From: an uncultured Alphaproteobacteria bacterium
GTDB taxonomy: Bacteria > Pseudomonadota > Alphaproteobacteria > Micavibrionales > Micavibrionaceae
NCBI GenBank assembly: GCA_937128575.1
Contig: CAKZMN010000042.1
Coordinates: 1-8,087, forward strand
Reading direction: 5' to 3'
DNA: 8,087 nt
In this document: positions 1 through 6,697 of the stretch, piece by piece
Position numbering within the stretch: position 1 is the stretch's first letter
Layout of the letters: every line of letters begins with the position of its first letter
Made by a program: the position numbers and the translations under genes
Notes under the pieces: generated by a model
What the model saw: the letters and a program-made list of their open reading frames with translations, nothing else
Told to the model about the DNA's origin: nothing
Database searches by the model: none

Positions 1-44
1 ATTTCGGCACGCGTGATGTAACGCCAGAGTAAAAAACTGGCCTC
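1..44 (+). other. 5' extension of the ubiE reading frame with internal TAA (30-32)
   Basis: Read in the ubiE frame from base 3, this stretch encodes FGTRDVTPE, then a stop, then KTGL, running straight into VRGVFDSVA. From memory the UbiE N-terminus reads roughly HFGF-x-V-x-x-E-x-K-x-x-V-x-x-VF-x-SVA. The two residues before and after the stop therefore align without a gap, and the stop sits where E or Q is normal. GAA or CAA to TAA is a single-base change. The first two bases (AT) fit the end of the conserved His codon. This is coding-like sequence, not an intergenic leader. Confidence 0.75.
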
Positions 45-728
45 GTGCGCGGCGTGTTTGATTCCGTGGCTGATAAATACGACATTATGAATGATTTCAT
101 GTCCGGCGGGATGCACCGTTTATGGAAGGATCGCCTGATCCGTGAAATCCGCCCCCGCCCGGGTCTTAAATATCTGGATGTGGCTGGCGGCACGGGCGAC
201 ATCGCTTTCCGCATTAAAAAACGTGCAGGCACCAATTCCGACATCACGATCTTCGACCTAAACGAACAAATGCTGACCGTGGGGCGTGACCGCGCGGTGG
301 ATCGTGGCTGGCTGAATGGTTTTGAATGGATAACCGGCAATGCGGAATCCTTACCCTTCGAAGATAATTCCTTCGACGTCTACACCATCGCCTTTGGTTT
401 GCGTAACGTGACACATATAGATACCGCCCTGCGCGAGGCGGCGCGCGTTTTAAAACCCGGCGGGCGCTTTTTCTGCCTCGAATTCTCTCACGTGCGCGCC
501 CCCCTACTCGCCAAAGCCTACGATTTATACTCTTATAATGTCATTCCAAAGGTCGGAAAATTGATCACAAAGGACGAAGAGAGCTACCAATATCTGGTTG
601 AGAGCATCAGAAAAATGCCAAAACAGGCCGATTTAAGAGACAGAATGACCGAATCTGGCATGAAAAATGCAACGTTTTCAGAGCTTTCGGCCGGAATCGT
701 TGCGATTCACAAAGCTATGAAGGCATAA
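45..728 (+). CDS. ubiE: Ubiquinone/menaquinone biosynthesis C-methyltransferase UbiE, N-terminus interrupted by an in-frame stop
   Basis: SAM-dependent methyltransferase that C-methylates the benzoquinol ring in ubiquinone synthesis (and demethylmenaquinol where menaquinone is made). Counting from the GTG at 45, the family signature DKYDIMNDFMSGGMHRLWK starts at residue 10. The SAM-binding motif I, LDVAGGTGD, is at 44-52. FGLRNVT, the VLKPGGR strand-turn and LEFS follow, and the C-terminus ends SAGIVAIHKAMKA as the family does. The domain is intact to its TAA stop. The same frame continues upstream to position 3 with family-like residues (FGTRDVTPE, then TAA at 30-32, then KTGLVRGVF). The true start therefore probably lies left of the window, and the gene carries a nonsense codon. 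GTG 45 is only the first usable start after that stop. No Shine-Dalgarno precedes it, and starting there would drop roughly 20-25 conserved residues. Family identity is sure. Whether the gene is functional, a fresh pseudogene or a sequencing error is open. Confidence 0.9.
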   Translation: MRGVFDSVADKYDIMNDFMSGGMHRLWKDRLIREIRPRPGLKYLDVAGGTGDIAFRIKKRAGTNSDITIFDLNEQMLTVGRDRAVDRGWLNGFEWITGNAESLPFEDNSFDVYTIAFGLRNVTHIDTALREAARVLKPGGRFFCLEFSHVRAPLLAKAYDLYSYNVIPKVGKLITKDEESYQYLVESIRKMPKQADLRDRMTESGMKNATFSELSAGIVAIHKAMKA

Positions 729-741
729 GGCAGATAGTAAA

Positions 742-780
742 TTTACATAATTAACAATGACTTATGATTTTTTATTGACA
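742..780 (+). promoter_or_regulatory. Possible sigma70-type promoter elements upstream of the 11-mer repeat gene
   Basis: The 173-bp spacer after ubiE is AT-rich. TTTACA (742-747) and TATGAT (763-768) are separated by 15 bp, which is shorter than ideal. A perfect -35 hexamer, TTGACA, lies at 775-780 but has no good -10 at 16-18 bp. A CATAAT at 829-834 is another possible -10 without a good -35. A promoter somewhere in this spacer is likely because the next gene has its own long leader and terminator. The exact one cannot be fixed by eye. Confidence 0.3.
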
Positions 781-832
781 AGTCAGCCTAATAAAGGCAA
801 AACTGCATTCTATCTGAAAAACATGTTACATA

Positions 833-859
833 ATATATGCCAAATCGACGGCAATATAT
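833..859 (+). promoter_or_regulatory. Imperfect inverted repeat in the leader of the repeat-protein gene
   Basis: Bases 833-841 (ATATATGCC) can pair with 850-859 (GGCAATATAT) around an 8-nt loop, giving a 9-bp stem with a single bulged A at 854. The same elements form a direct repeat AATATATG at 832-839 and 853-860, 21 bp apart, about two helical turns. It could be an operator or an mRNA leader hairpin. The AT-rich half of the stem makes chance similarity quite possible. Confidence 0.25.
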
Positions 860-885
860 GTATGAGAATTACTACTAAAAAAACT

Positions 886-893
886 GGAGAGGA
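886..893 (+). promoter_or_regulatory. Strong Shine-Dalgarno site
   Basis: GGAGAGGA ends 8 bases before the ATG at 902. It is the best ribosome binding site in the window and fixes the start of the repeat protein. Several neighbouring genes have no recognisable site, so this one points to high expression. Confidence 0.75.
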
Positions 894-901
894 CTACTCT
901 A

Positions 902-1426
902 ATGAGCAACTTTACTAAATCAATCGTTTATTCCGGCGTTGTACTATGTGCAGGCCTAATCGCTATTTTCGCAATCCAAAGCAACATGACTGAAGAAGGC
1001 GCACAGTTCGGATCAATCGAACCAGCCGCTGGTGAAGCCATGAGCTCAATGAGCGAAGCTGCTGAAGGTCTTACAGACTCAATCGTAAAAGCTTCTGGCG
1101 AAGCAATGGACGCTACTAAAGAAGCTGCCGCTGATGCTGCTGAAGCAACTGGCGACGCTGTTGAAGCAACTAAAGAAGCTGCTGCTGACGCTGCTGAAGC
1201 AACTGCAGAAAAAGCAACTGACGCTGTTGAAGCAACGAAAGAAGCAACAAGCGACGCAGTTGAAGGCGCAAAAGAAATGGCCAATGACGCTGCTGAAGCA
1301 ATCGAAAACGCAACTGAGCCAGCTGCTGGTGACGTAGTTGAAGATGCTGCTGAAGAAGCCGCTGACGCTGCTAAAGAAGCTGCTGACGAAGCTAAAGATG
1401 CAATGGACCACAAATTGGCCCACTAA
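902..1426 (+). CDS. Membrane-anchored or exported Ala-rich protein with LEA/apolipoprotein-like 11-residue repeats
   Basis: 174 residues, function unknown. Residues 1-6 carry one Lys, and 7-25 form one hydrophobic segment (IVYSGVVLCAGLIAIFAI), a signal anchor or signal peptide with no convincing cleavage site. The rest is almost entirely A, E, D, K, T and V, strongly acidic, with no Trp or aromatic core, and is expected to form extended amphipathic helix. From residue 67 the chain is built of units starting DA[VA]E. Five consecutive 11-mers run from 85 to 139 (DAVEATKEAAA, DAAEATAEKAT, DAVEATKEATS, DAVEGAKEMAN, DAAEAIENATE). An 11-residue period with Ala and charged positions is known from group 3 LEA proteins, apolipoproteins and synuclein, which bind membranes or protect against desiccation. 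A role in envelope protection or as a periplasmic spacer is inference only. GCT/GCA and GAA dominate, unlike the GCC-rich neighbours. Together with the strong Shine-Dalgarno site and its own terminator, this suggests an abundant monocistronic product. Confidence 0.85.
   Translation: MSNFTKSIVYSGVVLCAGLIAIFAIQSNMTEEGAQFGSIEPAAGEAMSSMSEAAEGLTDSIVKASGEAMDATKEAAADAAEATGDAVEATKEAAADAAEATAEKATDAVEATKEATSDAVEGAKEMANDAAEAIENATEPAAGDVVEDAAEEAADAAKEAADEAKDAMDHKLAH
1100..1318 (+). repeat. Tandem 33-bp coding repeats (11-codon units)
   Basis: The 11-residue units of the Ala-rich protein are also visible in the DNA. For example GACGCTGTTGAAGCAAC occurs exactly at 1154-1170 and again at 1220-1236, that is 66 bp (two units) apart. 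GCTGCTGAAGCAACT-type strings recur between them. The array is interrupted by one 7-residue unit (residues 78-84). Similarity at the DNA level suggests expansion by unequal recombination, so copy number may vary between strains. Confidence 0.75.
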
Positions 1427-1452
1427 TCACAACGATTAGATCTTAAAAATTT

Positions 1453-1493
1453 AAAGCCCCGCTTTAGCCTTCACTGGTCAAAGCGGGGCTTTT
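1453..1493 (+). terminator. Rho-independent terminator
   Basis: AAAGCCCCGCTTT (1453-1465) and AAAGCGGGGCTTT (1480-1492) are perfect 13-bp inverse complements around a 14-nt loop, and the 3' arm ends in four T. The A-rich flank on the other side makes it potentially bidirectional. It lies 26 bp after the stop of the repeat-protein gene and ends only about 20 bp before the coaBC start, so it separates the two transcription units. Confidence 0.9.
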
Positions 1494-1503
1494 GCTTTAT
1501 ATA
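1475..1503 (+). promoter_or_regulatory. Candidate coaBC promoter overlapping the terminator
   Basis: TGGTCA (1475-1480) and TATATA (1498-1503) each match the sigma70 hexamers at four of six positions, with exactly 17 bp between them. Transcription would begin near 1510, almost at the coaBC ATG (1513), giving a leaderless or nearly leaderless message. That fits the absence of a Shine-Dalgarno site. The hexamers are weak, and read-through from the upstream gene is the alternative. Confidence 0.3.
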
Positions 1504-1512
1504 AAGAATGCA

Positions 1513-2760
1513 ATGCAGACACTTGAAAACAAATCGATATTACTCATCATCAGCGGTGGCATCGCAGCCTATAAATCGCTGGAGCTTATCCGCCTGATCC
1601 GCAAATCCGGCGGCAATGTGCGCTGCATTTTGACCAAGGGCGGTGAACAATTCGTCACCCCCCTATCCGTCTCCGCCCTTAGCGAACAACACGTCTACAC
1701 CGATCTATGGTCGCTAAAGGATGAAACCGAAATGGGTCACATCCGCCTCAGCCGCGAGGCCGACCTGATTGTCATCGCCCCGGCCAGCGCGAATTTATTG
1801 GCGCAAATGGCAAATGGCTTGGCGCAAGACCTCGCCTCCACCACGCTTTTGGCCGCCGACAAGCCTATCCTGATTGCCCCCGCGATGAACCACCAAATGT
1901 GGGACAATCCGGCCACGCAAAAAAATCTTAAAACATTAGAGACCCGCGGCATAAAACAGGTCGGCCCAACCAAGGGCGATATGGCCTGCGGCGAACATGG
2001 CATGGGCCGCATGGCGGAGCCCGAAGATATCATGAACGCAATAAACAGCTTTTTTTTTGAGCGCCCGCTAAGCGGCTATAGCGCTCTCATCAGCAGTGGC
2101 CCAACCGTTGAACCGCTAGACCCCGGGCGCTTCATCGGCAACCGCTCCTCCGGCAAACAGGGGCGCGCCATTGCCGCCGCCCTATCCAGCGCGGGCGCAA
2201 ATGTCACCCTAGTCACCGGCCCCGTCGCCTTAACCGATCCCGCGGGCGTAAACACCATTCACGTCGAAACCGCCACGCAAATGCTTGCCGCCTGCGAGAG
2301 CGCCATTGAAACCGACCCAAAACTAGACATCGCCATTTGCGCCGCCGCCGTTTCCGACTGGCGCGCCAAAGATGCACAGGATCAGAAAATCAAAAAACGT
2401 GACGGCGAAACCGCCCCCACCATAAGCTTCACCGAAAACCCCGATATATTGCGCGCCATCGCAAACCACAAACACCGCCCCACCTTGGTCGTTGGCTTCG
2501 CCGCAGAAACCGAAAATCTGCTGGATAACGCCAAAGCCAAGCTATCGCGCAAGGGCTGCGACTGGGTCTTGGCCAATGACGTAAGCGCCGCGCAAGATAA
2601 CCAAAAAGTCTTTGGCGCCGACGAGAATCATGTATATCTGATAAATGAAAATGGCGTGGATGATTGGGGCAAATCCTCAAAAACCGCAATCGCCATAAAG
2701 CTAGCCGAACACATCGCACAACACCTACAGCAAGATGAGCAAAAACATGCCGCAGAATAA
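1513..2760 (+). CDS. coaBC: Bifunctional phosphopantothenoylcysteine decarboxylase / phosphopantothenate-cysteine ligase
   Basis: Makes 4'-phosphopantetheine for coenzyme A. CoaB joins 4'-phosphopantothenate to cysteine using CTP, and the FMN enzyme CoaC decarboxylates the product. The protein is 415 residues, normal for the fusion. The CoaC domain (about 1-180) has SGGIAAYKS at 14-22, catalytic His76 in MGHIRLS, the PxMNxxMW motif as PAMNHQMW at 123-130 (Asn126), and the substrate-clamp Cys159 in [10 protein letters not shown]. The CoaB domain (about 187-415) opens with [10 protein letters not shown] and has GNRSSGK with Asn210, AAAVSDW, KIKK at 292-295 and GFAAET. These numbers sit within one or a few of the E. 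coli residues I recall. ATG 1513 is chosen because the in-frame TTG at 1492 lies inside the terminator stem, and starting at 1513 gives the family N-terminus. No clear Shine-Dalgarno is present. The 3' end overlaps dut by 26 bp. A run of nine T (2050-2058) encodes FFF in the interdomain linker. Confidence 0.96.
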   Translation: MQTLENKSILLIISGGIAAYKSLELIRLIRKSGGNVRCILTKGGEQFVTPLSVSALSEQHVYTDLWSLKDETEMGHIRLSREADLIVIAPASANLLAQMANGLAQDLASTTLLAADKPILIAPAMNHQMWDNPATQKNLKTLETRGIKQVGPTKGDMACGEHGMGRMAEPEDIMNAINSFFFERPLSGYSALISSGPTVEPLDPGRFIGNRSSGKQGRAIAAALSSAGANVTLVTGPVALTDPAGVNTIHVETATQMLAACESAIETDPKLDIAICAAAVSDWRAKDAQDQKIKKRDGETAPTISFTENPDILRAIANHKHRPTLVVGFAAETENLLDNAKAKLSRKGCDWVLANDVSAAQDNQKVFGADENHVYLINENGVDDWGKSSKTAIAIKLAEHIAQHLQQDEQKHAAE

Positions 2761-3211
2761 GAAAATAACCGAAGTCGCCCTTAATCCTTTGGAACATGCG
2801 GTTGGCCTTAAACTCCCCGCCTACGAAACTGGACAATCCGCAGGCATGGATCTATCCGCCGCCCTAGAAGAAGCCTTGGAACTCGGCCCCGGTGACCGCG
2901 CGCTTGTGCCAACGGGTTTGGCGATTGCCCTGCCCGCTGGCTTTGAGGCGCAAATCCGCCCCCGCTCCGGCCTTGCACTAAAAAACGGCATTACGGTTCT
3001 AAACACCCCCGGCACCATCGACGCCGATTACCGCGGTGAAATCAAAGTCATCTTGATCAATTTGGGCCAAGAAGCCGTCACAATCGAGCGCGGCATGCGC
3101 ATCGCCCAAATGGTTATTGCCCGCCACGAACAGGTCGAATGGAAAATCGTCGACAGCCTTGATGAAACAACGCGCGGCGCAGGCGGCTTCGGCTCCACAG
3201 GCACCGCCTAA
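2735..3211 (+). CDS. dut: Deoxyuridine 5'-triphosphate nucleotidohydrolase (dUTPase)
   Basis: Hydrolyses dUTP to dUMP and pyrophosphate, keeping uracil out of DNA and supplying dUMP for thymidylate synthesis. It works as a cytoplasmic homotrimer that needs Mg2+. At 158 residues it has the normal length, and all five trimeric dUTPase motifs are present in order: AGMDL at 36-40, [10 protein letters not shown] at 76-85, TIDADYRGE at 94-102 with the catalytic Asp in the IDADY stretch, [10 protein letters not shown] at 120-129, and the glycine-rich C-terminal arm RGAGGFGST at 147-155. The start at 2735 lies inside coaBC, which suggests translational coupling. ATG 2747 (Met5) is an alternative start, and neither has a strong Shine-Dalgarno. 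coaBC next to dut is a common proteobacterial pairing. Nothing is missing or truncated. Confidence 0.96.
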   Translation: MSKNMPQNKKITEVALNPLEHAVGLKLPAYETGQSAGMDLSAALEEALELGPGDRALVPTGLAIALPAGFEAQIRPRSGLALKNGITVLNTPGTIDADYRGEIKVILINLGQEAVTIERGMRIAQMVIARHEQVEWKIVDSLDETTRGAGGFGSTGTA

Positions 3212-3242
3212 TTGACATATAATTGTTTCTTGCGCTTATTCT
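3212..3242 (+). promoter_or_regulatory. Possible promoter for the acidic-tail protein gene
   Basis: A consensus -35 TTGACA (3212-3217) begins directly after the dut stop. Possible -10 boxes are CTTATT (3235-3240, 17-bp spacing) or TATTCT (3237-3242, 19-bp spacing). The 84-bp spacer to the next gene is AT-rich and leaves room for a normal leader. The -35 is good and the -10 uncertain. Confidence 0.4.
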
Positions 3243-3295
3243 AATATTCCCCTACTCTTTCCACCTTGCCTCTATAAAAGCTAGGACACTGAGTA

Positions 3296-3955
3296 ATGAA
3301 ACCAGATTATATTGATGTCGCCTTCAGGCGGAATATGCCGGAAAAGCTATACGCCTTCGTAGAAAAGCTTGAGGATATTTGCGCCCCACTTCGTATAAAT
3401 GGGTTCAAAAACAATACAAACCCCGGTCATTACGTGCTTTCAGTGCCCCCAAACACCCCTCGGCACGCCATTACCTATCAACAAGTAAAACAAATCAGCG
3501 ATGCCTTTGAAGCTTTCTACACAAGGCCATCCGTCGGCAAAGCGGGCGCCTTACTTAGCCATCTTGAATATATCGGCGGCATGGTCAGTGAAGAGGACTT
3601 GCAGAAAAACGACAGTGACCGAATAGTTCTGTCACCTGACTCTGGATTGAGCCTCGCACTTAAATCTGAATTTAACCGTCGCAACATGGATGCCCAAACA
3701 TTCACCGCGCTACAAAACTCTATTATCGAAGGCTACATTTTACTGTCCAAACTGCCGGTTACACAATTCTTTCAAAAAGCCGTCCCCCAAGAGCTAATAG
3801 AAGAACTACTGCCTCCCGAAGAAATACCCTACTACGAAGAAGATGATGACCCAGTAGTCATACGACTTGATCCCGACCAAGCTGCGGCATCAGAAATCGA
3901 GGTTGATCTAGGAAATGATGACTTTGATCAAGCCATGCCAACTGGCGTTGCATAA
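3296..3955 (+). CDS. Hypothetical protein with strongly acidic C-terminal tail
   Basis: 219 residues; I recognise no family. There is no signal peptide or membrane helix, so it is probably cytoplasmic. Residues 1-160 look like a folded mixed alpha/beta region with ordinary composition (for example KLYAFVEKLEDICAPL at 17-32 and FTALQNSIIEGYILLSKL at 136-153). From 166 to the end there are 18 Asp/Glu against one Arg (190) and no Lys, including EEDDD at 181-185 and NDDFD at 207-211. The tail is probably disordered and could bind a basic partner, metal or nucleic-acid-binding protein; that is inference. AGGA at 3283-3286 sits 9 bases before the ATG and supports this start. Codon use is less GC-biased than in dut or mutS, which is compatible with an accessory gene. 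It is an independent unit between dut and mutS, with its own likely promoter. The reading frame is credible from length, ribosome site and composition. Confidence 0.75.
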   Translation: MKPDYIDVAFRRNMPEKLYAFVEKLEDICAPLRINGFKNNTNPGHYVLSVPPNTPRHAITYQQVKQISDAFEAFYTRPSVGKAGALLSHLEYIGGMVSEEDLQKNDSDRIVLSPDSGLSLALKSEFNRRNMDAQTFTALQNSIIEGYILLSKLPVTQFFQKAVPQELIEELLPPEEIPYYEEDDDPVVIRLDPDQAAASEIEVDLGNDDFDQAMPTGVA

Positions 3956-4015
3956 GTTCTGAATAACCCCCCGCGCGCTCTTCCCATATCTACGGCATTA
4001 TCGTAAAACTAAGCC

Positions 4016-6697
4016 ATGCCCAATGCAGCTTTAAAGAATGCCGATGATTATATCGCCGACGGCCACACGCCGATGATGGCGCAATATCACGTGCTAAAAT
4101 CGCGCTACCCCGATTGCCTACTTTTCTACCGCATGGGTGATTTTTTTGAGCTCTTCTATGACGACGCCATCAATGCCTCCGAAGTTTTGGACATCACCCT
4201 AACCAAACGCGGCAAGGCGGGCGGCAACGACATTCCCATGTGCGGCGTACCCTTTCACGCCTGTGAACCATATCTCGCCAAACTAATCCGCGCCGGATTT
4301 AAGGTCGCCATCTGCGAACAAACCGAAAGCCCAGCAGAGGCCAAAGCCAGAGCAAAAGCCGAAGGCCGCCCCGTGTCCAAAGTTCTGGTCAATCGCGACG
4401 TTGTGCGCGTGGTCACCCAAGGCACTCTGACCGAAGACAGCCTGCTGGATGCGCGCGAAAACAACTACATCAGCGCCCTCAGCGAAATTGGCGGGCAGTA
4501 CGGCCACGCATGGCTCGAATTCTCCACTGGCGACTTCAAGGTACAGGCGCTTCACAAGAACGACATCCTAACCGCCCTAGAGCGCACCCAGCCCAAAGAA
4601 ATCCTAATCTCTGATCGCCTAGAAGACATATTCGAAGACCGCAGCAAACTAACAATCCAGCCCGCCTCCCTCTTCGACAGCCAGAACGCCAGCAAGCGTT
4701 TGGAGAAAATCTTCGGCGTTGGCACGCTAGAGGCCTTTGGCGGCTTCTCCCGCGCGGAAATCGCCGCCGCAGGCGCACTGATCGAATATATCGAGCGCAC
4801 CCAGCTCGGCAAAATCCCCCACCTGTCAAAGCCCCAACAACTAAGCTCCGGCGCTAGCTTAGAGATCGACGCCGCCACGCGCCGCAACTTGGAGCTCACC
4901 CGCACATTAACCGGCGATCGTAAGGGCAGCTTGCTGGGCACGATAGACCGCACCATCACTGGCTCCGGCGCGCGCATGCTGCAATCCTGCCTCTCCGCCC
5001 CCCTCACCGACATTGCCGCCATCAATGCACGCCTTGACCGCATTGAATGCTTTACGGCTGAAAATAATCTGCGCGATGATATCCGCGAACTTCTGAAAAT
5101 TACGCCCGATATGGAACGCGCCCTCGCCCGTCTATCCGTTGGGCGCGGCGGCCCGCGTGATCTAACCATGATCCGCAGCGGCCTCAAGCAATCTGAAATC
5201 ATCCGCGCCAACATCCAAAATAACGACGCGGCAAAATCCGTGCTATCCGAAATCCTCAGCGATCTAAAAACCGACGCTGATCTGGCGAATTTCCAAGACA
5301 AACTCGCCCAAGCCATAACCGAAGAGCCGCCCGCCATGACGCGCGATGGCGGCTTCGTTGCTCCGAACTTCCACAAGAAATTGGATGAACTAAAACTCTT
5401 ACGTGATGATGCCCGCCGCCTCATCGCCGCGCTGCAGGGTAACTACCAAAAAGACACCGGCATCGACGCCCTAAAAATCAAATTTAACAATGTCTTGGGC
5501 TACTTCATTGAAGTCACCGCAAAACATGGCGATGCCATGATGGCGCGCGCAAACCAAGACACAAATCCCTACATCCATCGCCAAACTATGGCCAACGCCG
5601 TGCGCTTCACCACCCCCGAACTGGCGGAGCTAGAGCGCGACATCACCTCCGCCGGTGAAAAGGCATTGGCGCTAGAATTACAGATATTCGACGAACTCAC
5701 CGCTGATTGCATCGCCCTATCCGAAGAAATCGGACGCAAGGCCAAGGCCATCGCCGCACTAGACATGACCAGCGCTCTGGCGCATCTCGCCATCGAAATG
5801 GATTACACCCGCCCCGAGCTAGACAGCAGCCTCAGCTTCAATATCGAGGGCGGCCGCCACCCGGTCGTTGAGGCCGCGCTCAAAAAAGGCAACCAAGCCT
5901 TCGTGCCCAACAATTGTAATTTAGGCGACAATCAAAATTTATGGCTTCTGACGGGCCCCAACATGGCGGGTAAATCAACGTATCTACGCCAAAACGCGCT
6001 CATCACAATCCTTGCCCAAATGGGCTCCTTCGTGCCCGCAAATTCTGCGCATATCGGTATTGTGGATCGCGTATTTTCCCGTGTTGGCGCATCAGACGAT
6101 CTCGCGCGCGGACGATCAACATTCATGGTGGAAATGGTGGAGACCGCCGCCATCCTTAATCAGGCGACGCAAAAATCGCTCGTGATACTCGATGAAATCG
6201 GGCGCGGCACCGCCACTTTTGACGGCCTCTCTATCGCATGGGCCTGCGTTGAACAACTGCACGAGGCGATAAAATGCCGCGGCCTATTCGCCACCCATTA
6301 TCACGAGCTAACCTCCCTCACCGCAAAGCTAGACAACCTCTCCTCCCACTCCATGCAGGTAAAGGAATGGAAGGGCGACATCATCTTCATGCATAGCGTT
6401 GGCGAGGGCGCGGCCGATCGCTCCTACGGCATTCATGTGGGTAAACTCGCTGGCCTGCCCCCCGCCGTCATCAAACGCGCGGAAGAGGTTCTAAGCCTCC
6501 TCCAATCCGGTGAACAATCCGGCGCTTTGGCACGCCTAGCCGACGACCTCCCCCTCTTCTCCACCCAAGCGCCCGCAGCAGAAGAGCAAAGCTCCGAACT
6601 ACAAAACGCCCTAAACGAAATCAACCCCGACTCAATGTCCCCCCGCGAAGCATTAGACGCGCTTTACAAACTTAAAGATTTGACAAATGGTGGATAG
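4016..6697 (+). CDS. mutS: DNA mismatch repair protein MutS
   Basis: Recognises mispaired or looped bases in DNA and, as an ATP-dependent clamp, recruits MutL. The protein is 893 residues, full length for an alphaproteobacterial MutS (E. coli has 853). The N-terminal mismatch-binding domain has [11 protein letters not shown] with the Phe-x-Glu reading motif at Phe43 and Glu45. A connector, a lever/clamp core and the ATPase domain follow: GGRHPVVE 612-619, Walker [10 protein letters not shown] 647-655, the ABC signature region [16 protein letters not shown] 688-703, Walker [17 protein letters not shown] (Asp726, Glu727), and FATHYHEL 758-765. DLPLF at 844-848 resembles a beta-clamp-binding pentapeptide. 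[15 protein letters not shown] at 875-889 is the C-terminal tetramerisation helix-loop-helix. All catalytic residues are present. No clear Shine-Dalgarno precedes the ATG. The last 11 bases overlap the next ORF. Confidence 0.97.
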   Translation: MPNAALKNADDYIADGHTPMMAQYHVLKSRYPDCLLFYRMGDFFELFYDDAINASEVLDITLTKRGKAGGNDIPMCGVPFHACEPYLAKLIRAGFKVAICEQTESPAEAKARAKAEGRPVSKVLVNRDVVRVVTQGTLTEDSLLDARENNYISALSEIGGQYGHAWLEFSTGDFKVQALHKNDILTALERTQPKEILISDRLEDIFEDRSKLTIQPASLFDSQNASKRLEKIFGVGTLEAFGGFSRAEIAAAGALIEYIERTQLGKIPHLSKPQQLSSGASLEIDAATRRNLELTRTLTGDRKGSLLGTIDRTITGSGARMLQSCLSAPLTDIAAINARLDRIECFTAENNLRDDIRELLKITPDMERALARLSVGRGGPRDLTMIRSGLKQSEIIRANIQNNDAAKSVLSEILSDLKTDADLANFQDKLAQAITEEPPAMTRDGGFVAPNFHKKLDELKLLRDDARRLIAALQGNYQKDTGIDALKIKFNNVLGYFIEVTAKHGDAMMARANQDTNPYIHRQTMANAVRFTTPELAELERDITSAGEKALALELQIFDELTADCIALSEEIGRKAKAIAALDMTSALAHLAIEMDYTRPELDSSLSFNIEGGRHPVVEAALKKGNQAFVPNNCNLGDNQNLWLLTGPNMAGKSTYLRQNALITILAQMGSFVPANSAHIGIVDRVFSRVGASDDLARGRSTFMVEMVETAAILNQATQKSLVILDEIGRGTATFDGLSIAWACVEQLHEAIKCRGLFATHYHELTSLTAKLDNLSSHSMQVKEWKGDIIFMHSVGEGAADRSYGIHVGKLAGLPPAVIKRAEEVLSLLQSGEQSGALARLADDLPLFSTQAPAAEEQSSELQNALNEINPDSMSPREALDALYKLKDLTNGG

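Noticed and set aside
30..32. TAA reassigned to an amino acid (alternative genetic code)
   Set aside because: Several intact genes in the window end in TAA at the family's normal C-terminus, and no other in-frame TAA occurs within conserved genes.
786..798. Terminator after ubiE (GCCT-AATAA-AGGC)
   Set aside because: The stem has only four base pairs and no T tract follows.
941..955. Lipoprotein signal in the repeat protein (Cys16)
   Set aside because: The residues before the Cys are VVL. A lipobox needs a small residue (A, G or S) just before Cys, and the Cys is in the middle of the hydrophobic segment.
1100..1318. CRISPR array or non-coding satellite
   Set aside because: The repeats are exactly 33 bp, in frame, without spacers, and explained by 11-residue protein units.
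928..1423. Long open frames on the minus strand (161 and 114 codons) and a second plus frame (1134-1337) over the repeat gene
   Set aside because: They arise because the repeated GCT/GAA/GCA codons contain no stops in other frames. Their products are low-complexity Ser/Ala, Phe/Ser or Leu/Lys/Gln strings with no ribosome site.
1492..1512. TTG at 1492 as the coaBC start
   Set aside because: It lies in the terminator stem and adds seven residues not seen in the family. ATG 1513 gives the normal N-terminus.
4552..5424. 290-codon open frame on the minus strand inside mutS
   Set aside because: It is the antisense of a fully conserved MutS region. The Ser/Arg-rich product is typical of shadow frames opposite GC-rich coding DNA.
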